NCBI GenBank assembly: GCA_020629635.1
Contig: JAHDCX010000005.1
Location: 2,721-66,720, forward strand
Source of the DNA: Acidimicrobiales bacterium
GTDB lineage: Bacteria; Actinomycetota; Acidimicrobiia; Acidimicrobiales; SHLQ01
Direction: 5' to 3'
DNA: 64,000 bases
The position numbers were made by a program, and so were the translations under genes. The notes beneath the pieces are model-generated. The model was not told the origin of the DNA, made no database searches, and saw only the letters and a program-made list of their open reading frames with translations. The stretch's first letter is position 1. Each line of letters opens with the position of its first letter. This document shows, in pieces, positions 37,301 to 48,200 of this stretch.

Positions 37301-38191
37301 CGTGACGACGAAGTACTTCCCGTCGGGCGACAGGGCGAACCCACGGAACCAGAACTGACCACCGACTCGGTCGCGATTGTTCTCGTACAGGCGCGTCCGC
37401 CAGTTCTTCATGCGGGCGGTGTTGGCCGCGATGTCGATCTTGCCCAAGCCCCATCGTTCTTCGCCGCCGATGAAACGCGACGACGACATGACGATGAGCT
37501 GGCGGCCGTCCGGGGTCACTTCGAGCGCCTTGGCCGACATCGAGCCACCGACACCGATCGGACCGCTGAGGCCGAGGGTGAAACTTTCGGCAGGCGTACC
37601 GGTTGCGGCATCGACTTCGGCAAGTCCGGCACGGGCAATGCCGTTGATCATGGTGAAGGTGCCACCGACGAAGAGTCGGGTGCCGTCAGGGGAGATGGCG
37701 ACCGCCGTTGCCTTGGAGTCCGCATTGGCGCGAAATCCAGTGTCGAGCACTCCGTCGGCCGTGATCCGGGCGATCTTGCGTGCCTTCTCACCGTTGATGT
37801 TGTTGAACGCACCGACCAGGTAGACCGCGGACGCGTCGGGGGCGACGACGATCTGCTCCACCTCACGATCGATCTGCGGGAGGAAGTCTCGGTCGAGTTC
37901 GCCGGTGTCGATGTCGTAGGCGAACAGGTACTTCTGCGCAATCGGCGCTTCTCCTGCGGCCGGACGAACACTCGTGAACGATCCCGATACGAGGATTCGA
38001 TCACCCATCTGCTCGAGGTCGAAGACGGTGCCGTCCACGACGACCGGCACGTCGGTGCGGACACGATCGGGCACGAGACCGGTGCCGGCCGACGCGGGAT
38101 CCGCTTCACGGACCGCGAGCCCGACCAGGACCGCGAGGGCGGCGAGGATCAGACCGAAAGCGAGGAAGGTTCGACGATTGGGTACAGCCAT
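34343..38191 (-). CDS. Surface protein: beta-propeller plus seven Ig-like domains (left copy)
   Basis: 1,282 residues. An N-terminal helix (about 9-27) serves as signal or anchor. Residues about 40-430 form a delta-60/NHL-like beta-propeller (VSGSFTSV, VGAFNNING, AVAISPDGTRLFVGGTFTMING). A Gly-rich linker with GGGGGDVDT is followed by seven Ig-like units of about 100-130 residues, each opening like ITSP...G-A-DD-GVDRV-V and containing W-W spacing and PAGRYRV-ARA-D. Extracellular, probably binding the partner proteins of the same module. Collinear along its length with the 1,281-residue protein at 55454-59299. Last gene of the left module. Confidence 0.88.
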   Translation of the reverse strand: MAVPNRRTFLAFGLILAALAVLVGLAVREADPASAGTGLVPDRVRTDVPVVVDGTVFDLEQMGDRILVSGSFTSVRPAAGEAPIAQKYLFAYDIDTGELDRDFLPQIDREVEQIVVAPDASAVYLVGAFNNINGEKARKIARITADGVLDTGFRANADSKATAVAISPDGTRLFVGGTFTMINGIARAGLAEVDAATGTPAESFTLGLSGPIGVGGSMSAKALEVTPDGRQLIVMSSSRFIGGEERWGLGKIDIAANTARMKNWRTRLYENNRDRVGGQFWFRGFALSPDGKYFVVTTSGGDRPPTNDTAVRFDVRADGSDDVQPVWITRNFDSTYSAAIDDDVVYIGGHFQYTEAPGATDPYPGDPEKSYGFGGDQDASILGNEVVARQQVAALDPDTGHSLNWNPGANGFNGVYELQVIDRGLLLGHDGDTVADKPVGRAAFFDRLNPGDGNQGGGGGDVDTLDTTITSPITGAQFQAGTTIQLEGEATAPEGVDRVQVTVFDLGTRTWLQSDGSFGADWSASVASLGSPGETRSTWSLPIVLPRDGDYEIKAKAFDRAGGKDPAQPSIRIRTVGGAVDEAPDTLITSAIVDHDARTITVSGTATDDIGVDRVRLVFILRDQLGTEYLREDGSLGDWYAFSPTLTNPGETGTNWSIEVTVPVDGTWRMQAFAVDTSGQKDASKSSATRRVGDDGVDEPPTLITIDQPAKDSTLTANQGFVMRGLAEDDFGVDRVTVRIYNYATGQGLQLGGTIAGVDGVTAQVDATLANRGATSTAYEIAVPGLPPGRYRVEARAIDDFPQTKAIAQNITVLADAGEQLPVIGISEPVAGEITDPAVNARGRATDNRGVARVEVGYYFYGNEDQTRGWLRADNTTISNVTQYRDATLASPGAAATDWSHPTVTLPFEGQWLVRARAWDDAGQPSGSYVQSVITYRPNNEAPTLEIQSLTEGDLIAPGPLAVNGVIFDDRGVQRVRYYVRRAHVNEGPNPNPGVTTANWFDAFVTQPGGTRSNWAFTTPDLEPGQWFVYIQPQDDSGLWGERISINFTVGFEGNAAPDTRITTPRNLSADATSLQMSFAGTATDDTGVAEVRVLIWDNDRRGFVMPDGSLTSESALAYRSASVDQVGATSTTWTYEMTMPAEGRYWVRSFAYDTDGMRQTASRYAWFWMTPGDAFPTTETVSPDNGATVGSPFTITGTAVDDQGVTRVRLLIRNEDNRSEGLRADGTIGAGQWLELDITPGTTVNWSRTIDVPAGRWRIDVLSYDATGKYDYAPARIVTVP

Positions 38192-38273
38192 GGTGAGTTC
38201 CGAGCGAGACAGAGGTGCGAGGTTCGCTGTGCGTGATGACGTTCGAGGGAACGCTCACGTCGCGCAATATTTC

Positions 38274-38279
38274 ATCCTA
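38274..38279 (-). promoter_or_regulatory. Possible -10 box before the left propeller gene
   Basis: TAGGAT on the minus strand in an AT-rich patch, with predicted start near 38267, giving a leader of about 75 nt to the ATG at 38191. Confidence 0.4.
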
Positions 38280-38323
38280 TCTCGCCTCACCGAGCGGGCT
38301 CGAGGGTCGAAGTACCCGGATGC

Positions 38324-38671
38324 CTATGGCGTGAGGCACTCGTTGAGCGCAGCCTGATCCTCGGGGTCGATGTCGGCGAGCTGACGGAGATCATCGATCT
38401 CGCCGAGACCGGATTCGCCAAGGATCTCCGCGTAGCAGGCCGCCAGTTCGTCCTCGACACCCACCGACTCGAAGACCTCTTCGACCGGCAGGCTTGCGTC
38501 GTCGACCGTGTCGGTGGCCGGGGTGGGAGCAACCGTTGACGGTGAATCGGTCGGCTCCTCGAGCGTGCGGTCGTCGAACGGGAGCTCGTCCGGCGTGTCA
38601 TCGGCGGTGCAACCCAGTGCAAGCGCCCCGAGAACAACGAAGATGCTGATGGTTTGGCGGATGGTCAGCAT
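38324..38671 (-). CDS. Two-cysteine small lipoprotein (left copy, second)
   Basis: 115 residues. Lipobox LALGC (Cys21), a Pro/Thr/Asp/Glu linker starting ELPFDDRTLEEP, and a C-terminal helical pair with ACYAEIL ... NEC, the two cysteines 33 residues apart. The linker start and the cysteine pair match the lipoprotein at 59512-59901. Its ATG overlaps the end of the upstream lipoprotein gene by 7 bp (38665-38671). Probably exported, lipid-anchored, with one disulfide. No known family. Confidence 0.78.
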   Translation of the reverse strand: MLTIRQTISIFVVLGALALGCTADDTPDELPFDDRTLEEPTDSPSTVAPTPATDTVDDASLPVEEVFESVGVEDELAACYAEILGESGLGEIDDLRQLADIDPEDQAALNECLTP

Positions 38672-39102
38672 TGGGCGAACTCCTCGCTTTGCGCATCGGT
38701 GAACGCTGCCTGGCGTTCGGCCAACTCAGATTCGGTTCTGGCATCGAGCCCGTGGCGTTCGAACATCGCCGAGTAGCAGGACGCGAGCTCCATCTCGACG
38801 CCAAGGCTGATCCAGAGCTCCTCCAGCTCGGACAGCGGCGCATCCACTTCGATTGCGTCGGCATGGCCCCCGATGTCGGCGACCTGCCCGACCTCAATCA
38901 CCATCTCTCCCGTCTCTGGGTCGATGCTGATGGCATCTTCGGGAAGGTCGTCGATGCCACCGATCGCGACGGTGGTCGGTGTGGTCGCAGCGACCACCGT
39001 CGAGGAATCGACGTCGGCGAGTGCACCGGGCTCATCGCCCTCTCCGTCGCCGCAGCCAACAATGACCAGTGCGAACACTGCCACAAGCCGTCGGATCTTC
39101 AT
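38665..39102 (-). CDS. Two-cysteine small lipoprotein (left copy, first)
   Basis: 145 residues. MKIRRLVAVFALVIVGCGDG gives lipobox IVGC (Cys17). An acidic Thr-rich linker is followed by ISIDPETGEMVIEVGQVADIGG and a C-terminal helical pair SCYSAMF ... FAQC with the cysteines 36 residues apart and the second one the last residue. It is a divergent relative of the two other small lipoproteins. The frame reaches 39132; the chosen ATG begins the signal peptide. Confidence 0.76.
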   Translation of the reverse strand: MKIRRLVAVFALVIVGCGDGEGDEPGALADVDSSTVVAATTPTTVAIGGIDDLPEDAISIDPETGEMVIEVGQVADIGGHADAIEVDAPLSELEELWISLGVEMELASCYSAMFERHGLDARTESELAERQAAFTDAQSEEFAQC

Positions 39103-39162
39103 GGTGTCCCTGTCGGACGTCATGACCCACACATGAGTCGTTCGGCCCAGATCGCTGACCTC

Positions 39163-39201
39163 TTCTTTGGGGATGAGCTGCGACGGCCCACCCCCAAAGA
39201 A
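39163..39201 (-). terminator. Hairpin after the giant stalk gene
   Basis: TTCTTTGGGG / CCCCAAAGAA, a 10-bp stem with a 19-nt loop, 10 bp past the stop at 39211. No T-run, so partial read-through into the lipoprotein genes is possible. Confidence 0.6.
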
Positions 39202-39210
39202 CGGTTTCGG

Positions 39211-42200
39211 TCAGGCTGCGAGTTCGTCCTCTCGCCGCGCTCGGCGTGAGGCGAACACGAGCAGGAAGCCGACCGTGAGCAGCACTGCGGCGAGGGAGCC
39301 GAGGTCGAGCGCTTCCCGACCGGTGAAGGCCAGCGGACCGGATGGCCCGTTCGCCGCCAGATCGCCGTCGGTGTAGGCACCCCAGTCGATGTCGTCGCGG
39401 TCTTCTCCCGATGTGAGATTGATCGAGCTCGTCCACCCGTCGGCGCCACCGTCGCTGTCGGTGCCCGGGCATCCACAGTCCGAAGGCGTCGTCGTCGGGG
39501 TGTACCCCGGCGGCAGCGTCGACGGATCGAAGCGCACCCGGTATTCGCCTGGCGGCAGGTCGTCGAACAGGTAGTTGCCATCGGCGTCCGTGCTCGTGGA
39601 TGAGACGAGAACGTCGTCGTCGCCGCCGAACTCACCGTCGGGTCCCGGGCTCCACAGTTCGACGGTGACGTCCGGGATCCCGGGCTCGCCGTCGTCCTGC
39701 TGTCCGTCGGTGTCACTGTCGCGCCACACGGTGTCACCGATCGATGCGGAGCTGGTGAAGCCCGCTTCGACCGACAGATCCTCCACCGCCGTGTCGATGA
39801 CCCCGTTCGGGTCGAGCGAGATGATTCCGGTCATGCCCGTGAACGGGTCGGCGTCGGAGTCGTCCTCATCGTCCGCCCCCTCATTCGCCGGCGTCGGCGC
39901 CAAGGGTGCGTGTGTCGGATTGTCCGGATCCAGCGTGAATCGCACGATGTACTCGCCATCGGGCAGGTTGCTGAACTCGTAGAACCCGTCGACATCGCTG
40001 ACCGTTGTGGCGATGACCTGACCGGTCACTGGGTCGATGAGCTCGATGAGCACACCGGCCAATGGCAGCTCGCCGGGGTCCTGGACCCCGTCGCCGTCCG
40101 AGTCGATCCACGTCGTGTCACCGATGCGGTTGATCGCCGATGGGTCGTCGATGTAGCCAGCGTCGACGGTCGAATCGACGATCGGGTCGGCGCTCGTGCC
40201 CGCCGAGTCGAGATCGATCACGTGCGTGCGGCCGTTCTGGCGGTTGGCGTCGGAGTCGGTCTCGTCGGTGGTCGTGTTCTCCCAGGTCGGGATCAGCGTG
40301 GCGTGTGCCGGGTTGGTCGGCTCGAGGTTGAACTCGACTTGGTACTCGCCGTCGGGAAGATCGGCGAACTCGTACCAACCGGTGGCGTCCGTGCTGACAA
40401 CCTGCAGGACAATGTCGTCGCCGTTGCCGAAGACCCCGTCGGGACCTGCGCCAATCAGCGAGACCAGCACGCCTTCGACCGGTACCTCTCCCGGATCCTG
40501 AGCACCGTCGCGATCGGCGTCGATCCAGGTGTAGTCGCCGATCGAGTTGATCCCGATTGGCTCGACGAACCCGGCGTCGATCGTCGGATCGACAATCGGG
40601 TCAGTGCTCGTTCCGTCCGAGTCGAGGTCGATCACGTGCGTCAGGCCAGTCACCCGATCAGCATCGGAGTCGATCGAATCGTCGGTTCCCTGGTCGGCCC
40701 ACGTGAACCCGAGATCGTCGTGATCAGGGTTGGTCGGGTCGAGCTCGAAGCCGACGACGTACTCACCGTCGGGCAGGTTCGTGAACTCGTAGAAGCCGGA
40801 AGCGTCTGTCGTCGTGGTGGCGAGCGCAACGTCATCACCGTTGCCAGCGATGCCATCCGGGCCAGGACCGTACAAGGTGACGATCACGCCTTCGAGCGGT
40901 GGTTCACCCACGTCGGGGATACCGTCGCGGTCGGTGTCGAGCCACGTGTAGTTGCCGATCTCGTTGACCGCATCGGCATCGTCGAGCCATCCTGCGTCGA
41001 TCGTCGGATCGTTCACCGGGTCATTGTCGACACCAGCCGAGTCCAGGTCCACCGTGTGACTGCGACCCGTCTGACGGTTCGCATCGGAGTCGGCGGCGTC
41101 ATCGCCACCCTGATGCTCCCACGTCGGCACAAGATCATCGTGAGCCGGGTTCGCTGGGTCGAGGCTGAACGCAACCTGATACTCACCGTCCGGAAGATCG
41201 ACGAACTCATAGGAGCCCGAGGCATCGGTGGTCGTCGTGTCGAGCACGGCATCGTCAGCCGTTCCGAACACGCCATCGGGGCCGGCACTCATCAATTCGA
41301 CGATGACACCCGCAAGCGGTGTGTCACCAGCGTCCTGGACGCCGTCCTGGTTGACGTCGATGAAGGTGCTGTCCCCGAGGCTGTTCTGTGCCTCGACGAA
41401 TCCGGCATCGATCGTCGCATCGACGATCGGGTCGGCGCTGGCGCCCGCCGAATCGAGGTCGATCACCGCGGTCAGGCCTGTGGTGCGATCGGCATCGGAG
41501 TCGGCGGCGTCGTCGCCACCCTGGTTGTCGAACGTGAAGTCCAGACCGTCATGGGCCGGGTTGGTCGGGTCGAGCTCGAAACCGACCACATATTCACCGT
41601 CGGGCAGGTTCGTGAACTCGTAGAACCCGGTCGCGTCCGTCGTCGTGGTCGCAAGGACCACATCGTCAGCTCCACCGAACACACCGTCGGGACCGGGTCC
41701 GTACAGCGACACGATGACACCCTCGAGCGGAGCTTCACCCGGATCCTGCACACCGTCGTTGTCGGCGTCCAGCCACGTGAAGTCACCAATCTCGTTCACC
41801 GCATCGGCATCGTCGAACCATCCCGCGTCGATCGTCGGATCGTTCACCGGGTCGTCGTCGACACCAGCCGAGTCCAGGTCCACCGTGTGGCTGCGACCCG
41901 ATTGACGGTTCGCATCGGAGTCGGCGGCGTCATCGCCACCCTGATGCTCCCACGTCGGCACAAGATCATCGTGAGCCGGGTTGGCCGGATCGAGACTGAA
42001 CTCGACCTGATACTCACCGTCCGGAAGATCCGTGAACTCGTAGAAGCCCGCAGCGTCGGTCGTCGTCGACTGGAGGAAGACATCGTCGGCGGTGCCGAAG
42101 ACGCCGTCCGCACCTGCGCCGTAGAGGTCCACGATGACCCCCTCGAGCGGCGTATCGCCGCCGTCTTGGACACCGTCCTGGTTGACGTCGATGAAGGCGT

Positions 42201-45200
42201 AGTCGCCGAGGCTGTTGTCGCCCGTCAGGATGTAGCCAGCGTCGATGGTCAGATCGATGACTGGATCGTCGTCGGTTCCGTCCGAATCGAGATCGATGAG
42301 ATCGGTCAAGCCGGTCAGTCGATCGGCGTCGGAGTCTGCGGCGTCATCGCCTCCCTGATTCTCGAACGTCAGGTCCAGGCCGTTGTGGGCCGGATTGGCT
42401 GGATCCGTTTCGAAGCCGACGACGTATTCGCCATCGGGCAGGTTGGTGAACTCGTAGGCACCATCGGCGTCAGTGGTCGTCGTGGCAATCGCGACGTCGT
42501 CACCGCCGCCGGGCACACCATCGGGACCCGGGTCGTACAAGGTGACGATGACTCCGGACAGACCGGACTCGCCAGCGTCCTGGACACCGTCGCCGTCGGC
42601 GTCGATCCAGACGTGGTCGCCGATCGCATTGACTGCATCAGCGCCGTCGAAGAAGCCTGCATCGATCGTCGGATCGATCACGGGGTCGTCATCTGCACCG
42701 GCCGAGTCGAGATCCACCGTATGGCTGCGACCCGATTGACGGTTCGCATCAGAGTCAGCAGCATCGTCGCCACCCTGGTGCTCCCACGTCGGCACGAGAT
42801 CATCGTGGTCCGGGTTGGTCGAATCGAGGTTGAACTCGACCTGATATTCACCATCGGGCAGATCCGTGAACTCGTAGAAGCCGCTTGAATCGGTCGTGGT
42901 CGAGTCGAGGACGACATCGTCGGCGGTCCCGAAGACACCGTCCGGGCCGGCGCCGATCAGATCGACGAGGGCACCCTCGACCGGATCCTCGAGCGCGTCC
43001 TGCACACCATCTTGATCTGCATCGATCCAGACGAAGTCACCGAGCTCGTTGGCGTCGGAGTCGACGAATCCGGCGTCGATCGTCGCATCGACAACCGGAT
43101 CATCGTCAGCACCAGCCGAATCGAGATCGATCACCTGCGACAGACCCGTCGTGCGATCCGCATCAGAATCGGCGGCGTCGTCGCCACCCTGGTTGTCGAA
43201 CGTGAAGTCCAGACCGTCATGGTCCGGGTTGGTCGGGTCGAGCTCGAAACCGACCACGTATTCACCGTCGGGCAGGTTCGTGAACTCGTAGGCCCCGGTG
43301 GCATCGGTCGTCGTGGTGGCGATCACGATGTCATCGCCGTTGCCGGCGATCCCGTCGGGACCAGGCCCATAGAGCGTCACGATGACACCCTCGAGCGGGG
43401 CTTCACCCGGATCCTGCACACCGTCGTTGTCGGCGTCGAGCCACGTGAAGTCGCCAATCTCGTTGACTGCATCCGCGTCTTCGAAGAAGCCCGCATCGAC
43501 CGTCGGATCGACGACGGGATCGTCGTCGACACCAGCCGAATCAAGATCCACCGTATGACTGCGACCTGTCTGACGGTTCGCATCCGAATCGGCTGCGTCA
43601 TCGCCACCCTGGTGCTCCCAGGTCGCCACGAGGTCGTCGTGGGCCGGGTTGGCCGGATCGAGACTGAACTCGACCTGGTACTCACCGTCGGGAAGATCAG
43701 CGAATTCGTACCAGCCGGTCGCATCGGTTGTTGTCGAGGCGAGCACGATGTCATCGGCGGTGCCGAAGACGCCGTCGGGGCCAGCGCCGATCAGGTCGAC
43801 GAGCACGCCAGGCAACTCGTCTTCACCAACATCTTGGACACCGTCCATGTCTGCGTCGAGCCACGTGTAGTCACCCACGATGTTGACCGCGTTGGGGATG
43901 TAGCCGGCGTCGATCGTCGGGTCGACCACGGGGTCGTCGTCGACTCCGGCCGAGTCGAGATCGACGACCGGACTGAGCCCGGTCGCACGGTCGGCGTCGG
44001 AGTCGGCCGCATCGTCGCCACCCTGGTTCGGCCAGGTCGGGCCGAGGTCGTCGTGGGCGGGGTTCGTCGGATCGAGTTCGAAGCCAACCACGTATTCGCC
44101 GTCGGGTAGTTCGGTGAACTCGTAGTAACCGGATGCGTCTGTCGTCGTCGTTTGCAACGCAACATCGTCGGCACCGCCGAACACGCCGTCGGGTCCGGGA
44201 CCGTAGAGCGTCACAATGACGCCCGGAAGGACGGGCTCACCGACATCTTGAACGCCATCTGCGTCGAGGTCGATCCACGTGTGGTCGCCGAGTTCGTTGA
44301 CGCCGCCGGGGAAATAGCCCGCGTCGATTGTCGGATCGACCACGGGGTCATCATTGACCCCGGCCGAGTCGAGATCGATCGTGTGCGATCGACCGGTGAC
44401 ACGGTCGGCGTCGGAGTCGGCCGCGTCGTCGGCGCCCTGATCAGCAAACGTCGGTGCGAGACCATCGTGTGCCGGGTTGGTGGCGTCGAGACTGAACTCG
44501 ACCTGGTATTCGCCGTCAGGAAGGTTCGTGAATTCGTAGAACCCGCTTGCGTCGGTGGCGGTCGACTGGAGCACGACGTCGTCGGCGGTGCCGAAGATGC
44601 CGTCGGGACCAGCGCCGATCAGGTCGACGAGCACGCCAGGCAACTCGTCTTCGTCGGCATCCTGGACACCGTCCATGTCGGCGTCGATCCACGTGTAGTC
44701 ACCCAAGCTGTTGTCGCCGCCCTGGAAGAAGCCAGCGTCGATGGTCGGGTCGACCACGGGGTCATCGTCGACTCCAGCCGAGTCGAGATCGATGACGCCG
44801 CTCTGGCCGGTCAGGCGATCAGCGTCGGAGTCGGCGGCATCGTCGCCACCTTGATCGGCGAAGGTGAAGTCGTAGCCGTCGTGATCGGGGTTGGTCGGGT
44901 CGAGACGGAACTCGACGACGTACTCACCGTCGGGCAGGCCGGTGAACTCGTACCAGCCTTCTTCGACGGCGGGCGTCGATGGGTCGTCGCCGGTCGTCGT
45001 TGTGGCGAGCACCACGTCGTCGGCGGTGCCGAAGATGCCGTCGGGGCCGGGGCCGATGAGGTCGACGATCACGCCGTCGATACCATCTTCGCCTGCGTCC
45101 TGGACGCCGTCACGGTCGGTGTCGATCCACGTGTAGTCGCCGATCTCGTTGACGGCGCCAGGGATGAAGCCGGCGTCGATCGTCGGGTCGTGCTCGCCCG

Positions 45201-48200
45201 GATCGAGCGAGACGACGTGAGATTGCCCGGTCGCACGGTCGGCGTCGGAGTCCTCCGCATCGTCGCCACCGAGATCGTTGAACGTCAGGACGTAGCCCGG
45301 GGGCTCGACGAATTCGACCATGTAGTCGCCTGCGGGCAGGTCGCCGAACTCATACCAACCTTCTTCGACCGTGCCCGTCGTCGACGGATCGTCGCCGGTG
45401 GTGGTGGTCATGGCCGGGTAGCCGAGTGCCGGATTGGTGGTGATCGCACCACTCGCCGGATCTCGGTAGAGCTGGTTGCCGCTGCCGTCCAACAAGTTGA
45501 CGGTGACGCCGTCGATGGCATCCTCACCGGGGTCCTGCACACCATCTGCGTCGGCGTCGATCCACGTGTAGTCGCCCAGCGACGCTGCTTCGTACCAACG
45601 GCCCTTGGCCTGGTTGACGACGAGGTCGGTGACCTCGTCGGACACGACCTGGACGTCGTTGACGTACCACTGCATCTCGACGAAGGTTGCCGGAACGTCG
45701 GCGATCAGCTCGATCGTGATCGTCTCGTTCGGTCCGAGACTCGAGATGTTCCAGACGATCTCCTGCGTTCCACCCGGTCCTGCGCCGACGGCGCCGGCCG
45801 TGTCGAGCGTGACTCGGCCATCGGTCGAGTTCCACGTGTCGTAGGTGAGCGGCGCGGGGAGGAAGTCGGTCACGACGAGGTTGTTGTTCGTCGTGTCAGA
45901 CGACGGGTTGGTGATGACCAGATCCCACGTCGCCTTCTCGCCCGCTTCCCAGCCGCCCTGCTGCTCATCAGGAACCTTGGCGATCTCGAGTCCATGCCCG
46001 CCGGTTGCGGCGCGGGCGATGTCGGAGTCTCGTGCACCGTCGAGCGACGCCGGTAGCGTTCCGCCACCGGCCGTGAACGTCTCGACCGCGGCGCGGTTCG
46101 TCACGTTCAGCGGCGCAGCGGGGTCGGCCTGAGCGGTGAACTGGATCTCTTTGGTCTCGCCGGCAGCAACATCGCCGATCGTCCACTCGAGTGTCTGGAC
46201 GTCCGTTGCCAGCGTGCCGACCGTCGGCTCTACTGCGGTCCAGCCATCGGCCGCCGTCGAGCCGGCGTCGTACTCCCACCGGAACGGCAAGGTGTCGCGC
46301 ACCACGGCACCGTAGGCGGGGGCTTCGCCGTCATTGATCACCTGGATGCACCAGGTCACCGGAGTGTCCGGATCGACGAACTGGAACTCGTCCGCGCAGC
46401 CACCGACGAACTTCTCGAGTCGAATGCGAGGACCAACGAGGGGGTCGGTCGTGGTGGCGACGAGAATCGGTTCGTAGATGCGATCGCCGGGCTCGGGCTC
46501 GACCCCAGGACGGGCACGGAACTCGGTGATTGCTGCTTCGTTCTCTGCGTCGCCGTAGCCAGAGATCAGGAAGTCGTCGGCCACCTCAGCGGTGTAGGTG
46601 AAGGTGGCCGTCTCACCCGGCGCGATCGCCGGAATGAACCAGCCGACCGTCGGGTCGATCGAGGTCCAGCCACGGGTGACGACCGAACCGGGGAAGGTCG
46701 TCGGGTCCATCACGATGTTCTCGAGCGCCCCGTTGGGGGTGTCGGAGACCTGGACCCCGTAGGCGTTCATGACCCCAGTGTTGGTCACCTCGACCGTGTA
46801 CGCGATCGTCGATGAGCCATCGACAGGCGTCGACGACGGCGTCGCCGTCTTGGCGATTGCCAACTCCGGCTCACGAATGTCGACGGTCTCGCTGCCCGGA
46901 TCGGACGGCGGATATGTCGTCCACGTCGACGGCGGCGGGATCATGGCCGGCTCGTCGAGGAGATCTTCCTCGTTCGAGTAGCCAACGACCGTGTTGGTCA
47001 CGGAGTCGCCGTCTTCGATCGTCTCGACCGCCGGAACGACGAACTCGTCATTGACGCGAACGCGATACGACATCGACCAGGTGTGCGACGCACCCGAGCC
47101 GGGCATGTCACCGAACCACCACATCAAGGTGGTCGTGCCGTCGCCGTTCGGGACCGGGGTGTAGGTCACGACATCGGCCGGGTCGTAGCCGGAGGGGCAC
47201 GAACCATCGCACGTGATGTCGGTGTACTCAATGAAGGTGAGACCGTCGGGCAGTGTGTCGATGTAGGCCAGGTCGGCGAAGATCTGCGTCGCATTCGCCG
47301 TCCACGACACGGTGTACTCGACGACGTCGTTGATCGTGGCCGGGTTGGGCGTCGAGCCCTTGCTCGGTGTCGGCGGTTCCGATGGGTTGATCACCGTGAT
47401 GCGACCGGCATCGGTCAGCTCGGTGTCGAAGTACTCCTTGACCGTCGTGGTCACCGTGTTGTCGTAGCGCGTGTTGTTGTTCTCGTCCGCAGGTACCTGG
47501 ATCGGCATGGTGATCACGACACTCTCACCCGGAGCGATCGAGCTGAAGAACCAGTCGACCGATGAGGTCGTCGGCGTCTGATCACAGCGCGTCTCGGCGA
47601 AGCCAGTGCCGTCAGGCGTGGATGCCGTACCGCACGTGTAGCCCGTGCCGAGCGGTACCCCACCGGTGATGGTCAGGTTGTCGGTGAGCGTGATGTCGGT
47701 CACCGGCACGTCGAGGTCGTTCGTGAACGTGATGGTGAACTCGGTCAACGTGTCATCGGTGACGTAGTCGTCGTCCGGCGTCTTGGAAAGCGCAACCGGC
47801 GTGGGCACCGGGACGATCGCGTTGTACGGCTGGGTCAGGACGACAGCGTCGTAATCGCGCACGGCCTCGAGGGTGACATTGTTCTCCATGAACCACTTGT
47901 CCGTGGAGGTGTCGTCGGGGTCGCAGGCCAGGATCGACGGGTCGGGCGTGGCTTCGTAGTGGATGCGAATCCAGTTGTACTTGTCGAACTCCCCCTGGTC
48001 GTAGCTCCGTTCGGGCGTGCTGTGCTCGTAGTCCCACGTGCGGGCGTCGACGTATCGGTACTCCCACGGTTGGTCGTTGCCCGGAACGTCACGTTGGAAG
48101 GTCCACGTCATCGTCGGACCATCTTCGTGGTAGTGCTCGGCGTGGCAGTCCCCTTGCGTCGAACCGTCGATGACTGGGTCCGGTAGAGGAACAGCGCCGT

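Noticed and set aside
39350-45590. CRISPR-like repeat array
   Set aside because: The periodicity (about 414 and 831-834 bp) is coding, in frame and without spacers.
39910-46056. Long plus-strand frames (up to 992 residues) opposite the SdrD-B array
   Set aside because: They arise because the repeats lack stops on the other strand; their translations are Arg/Val/Gly-rich with no domains, signal or ribosome binding sites.
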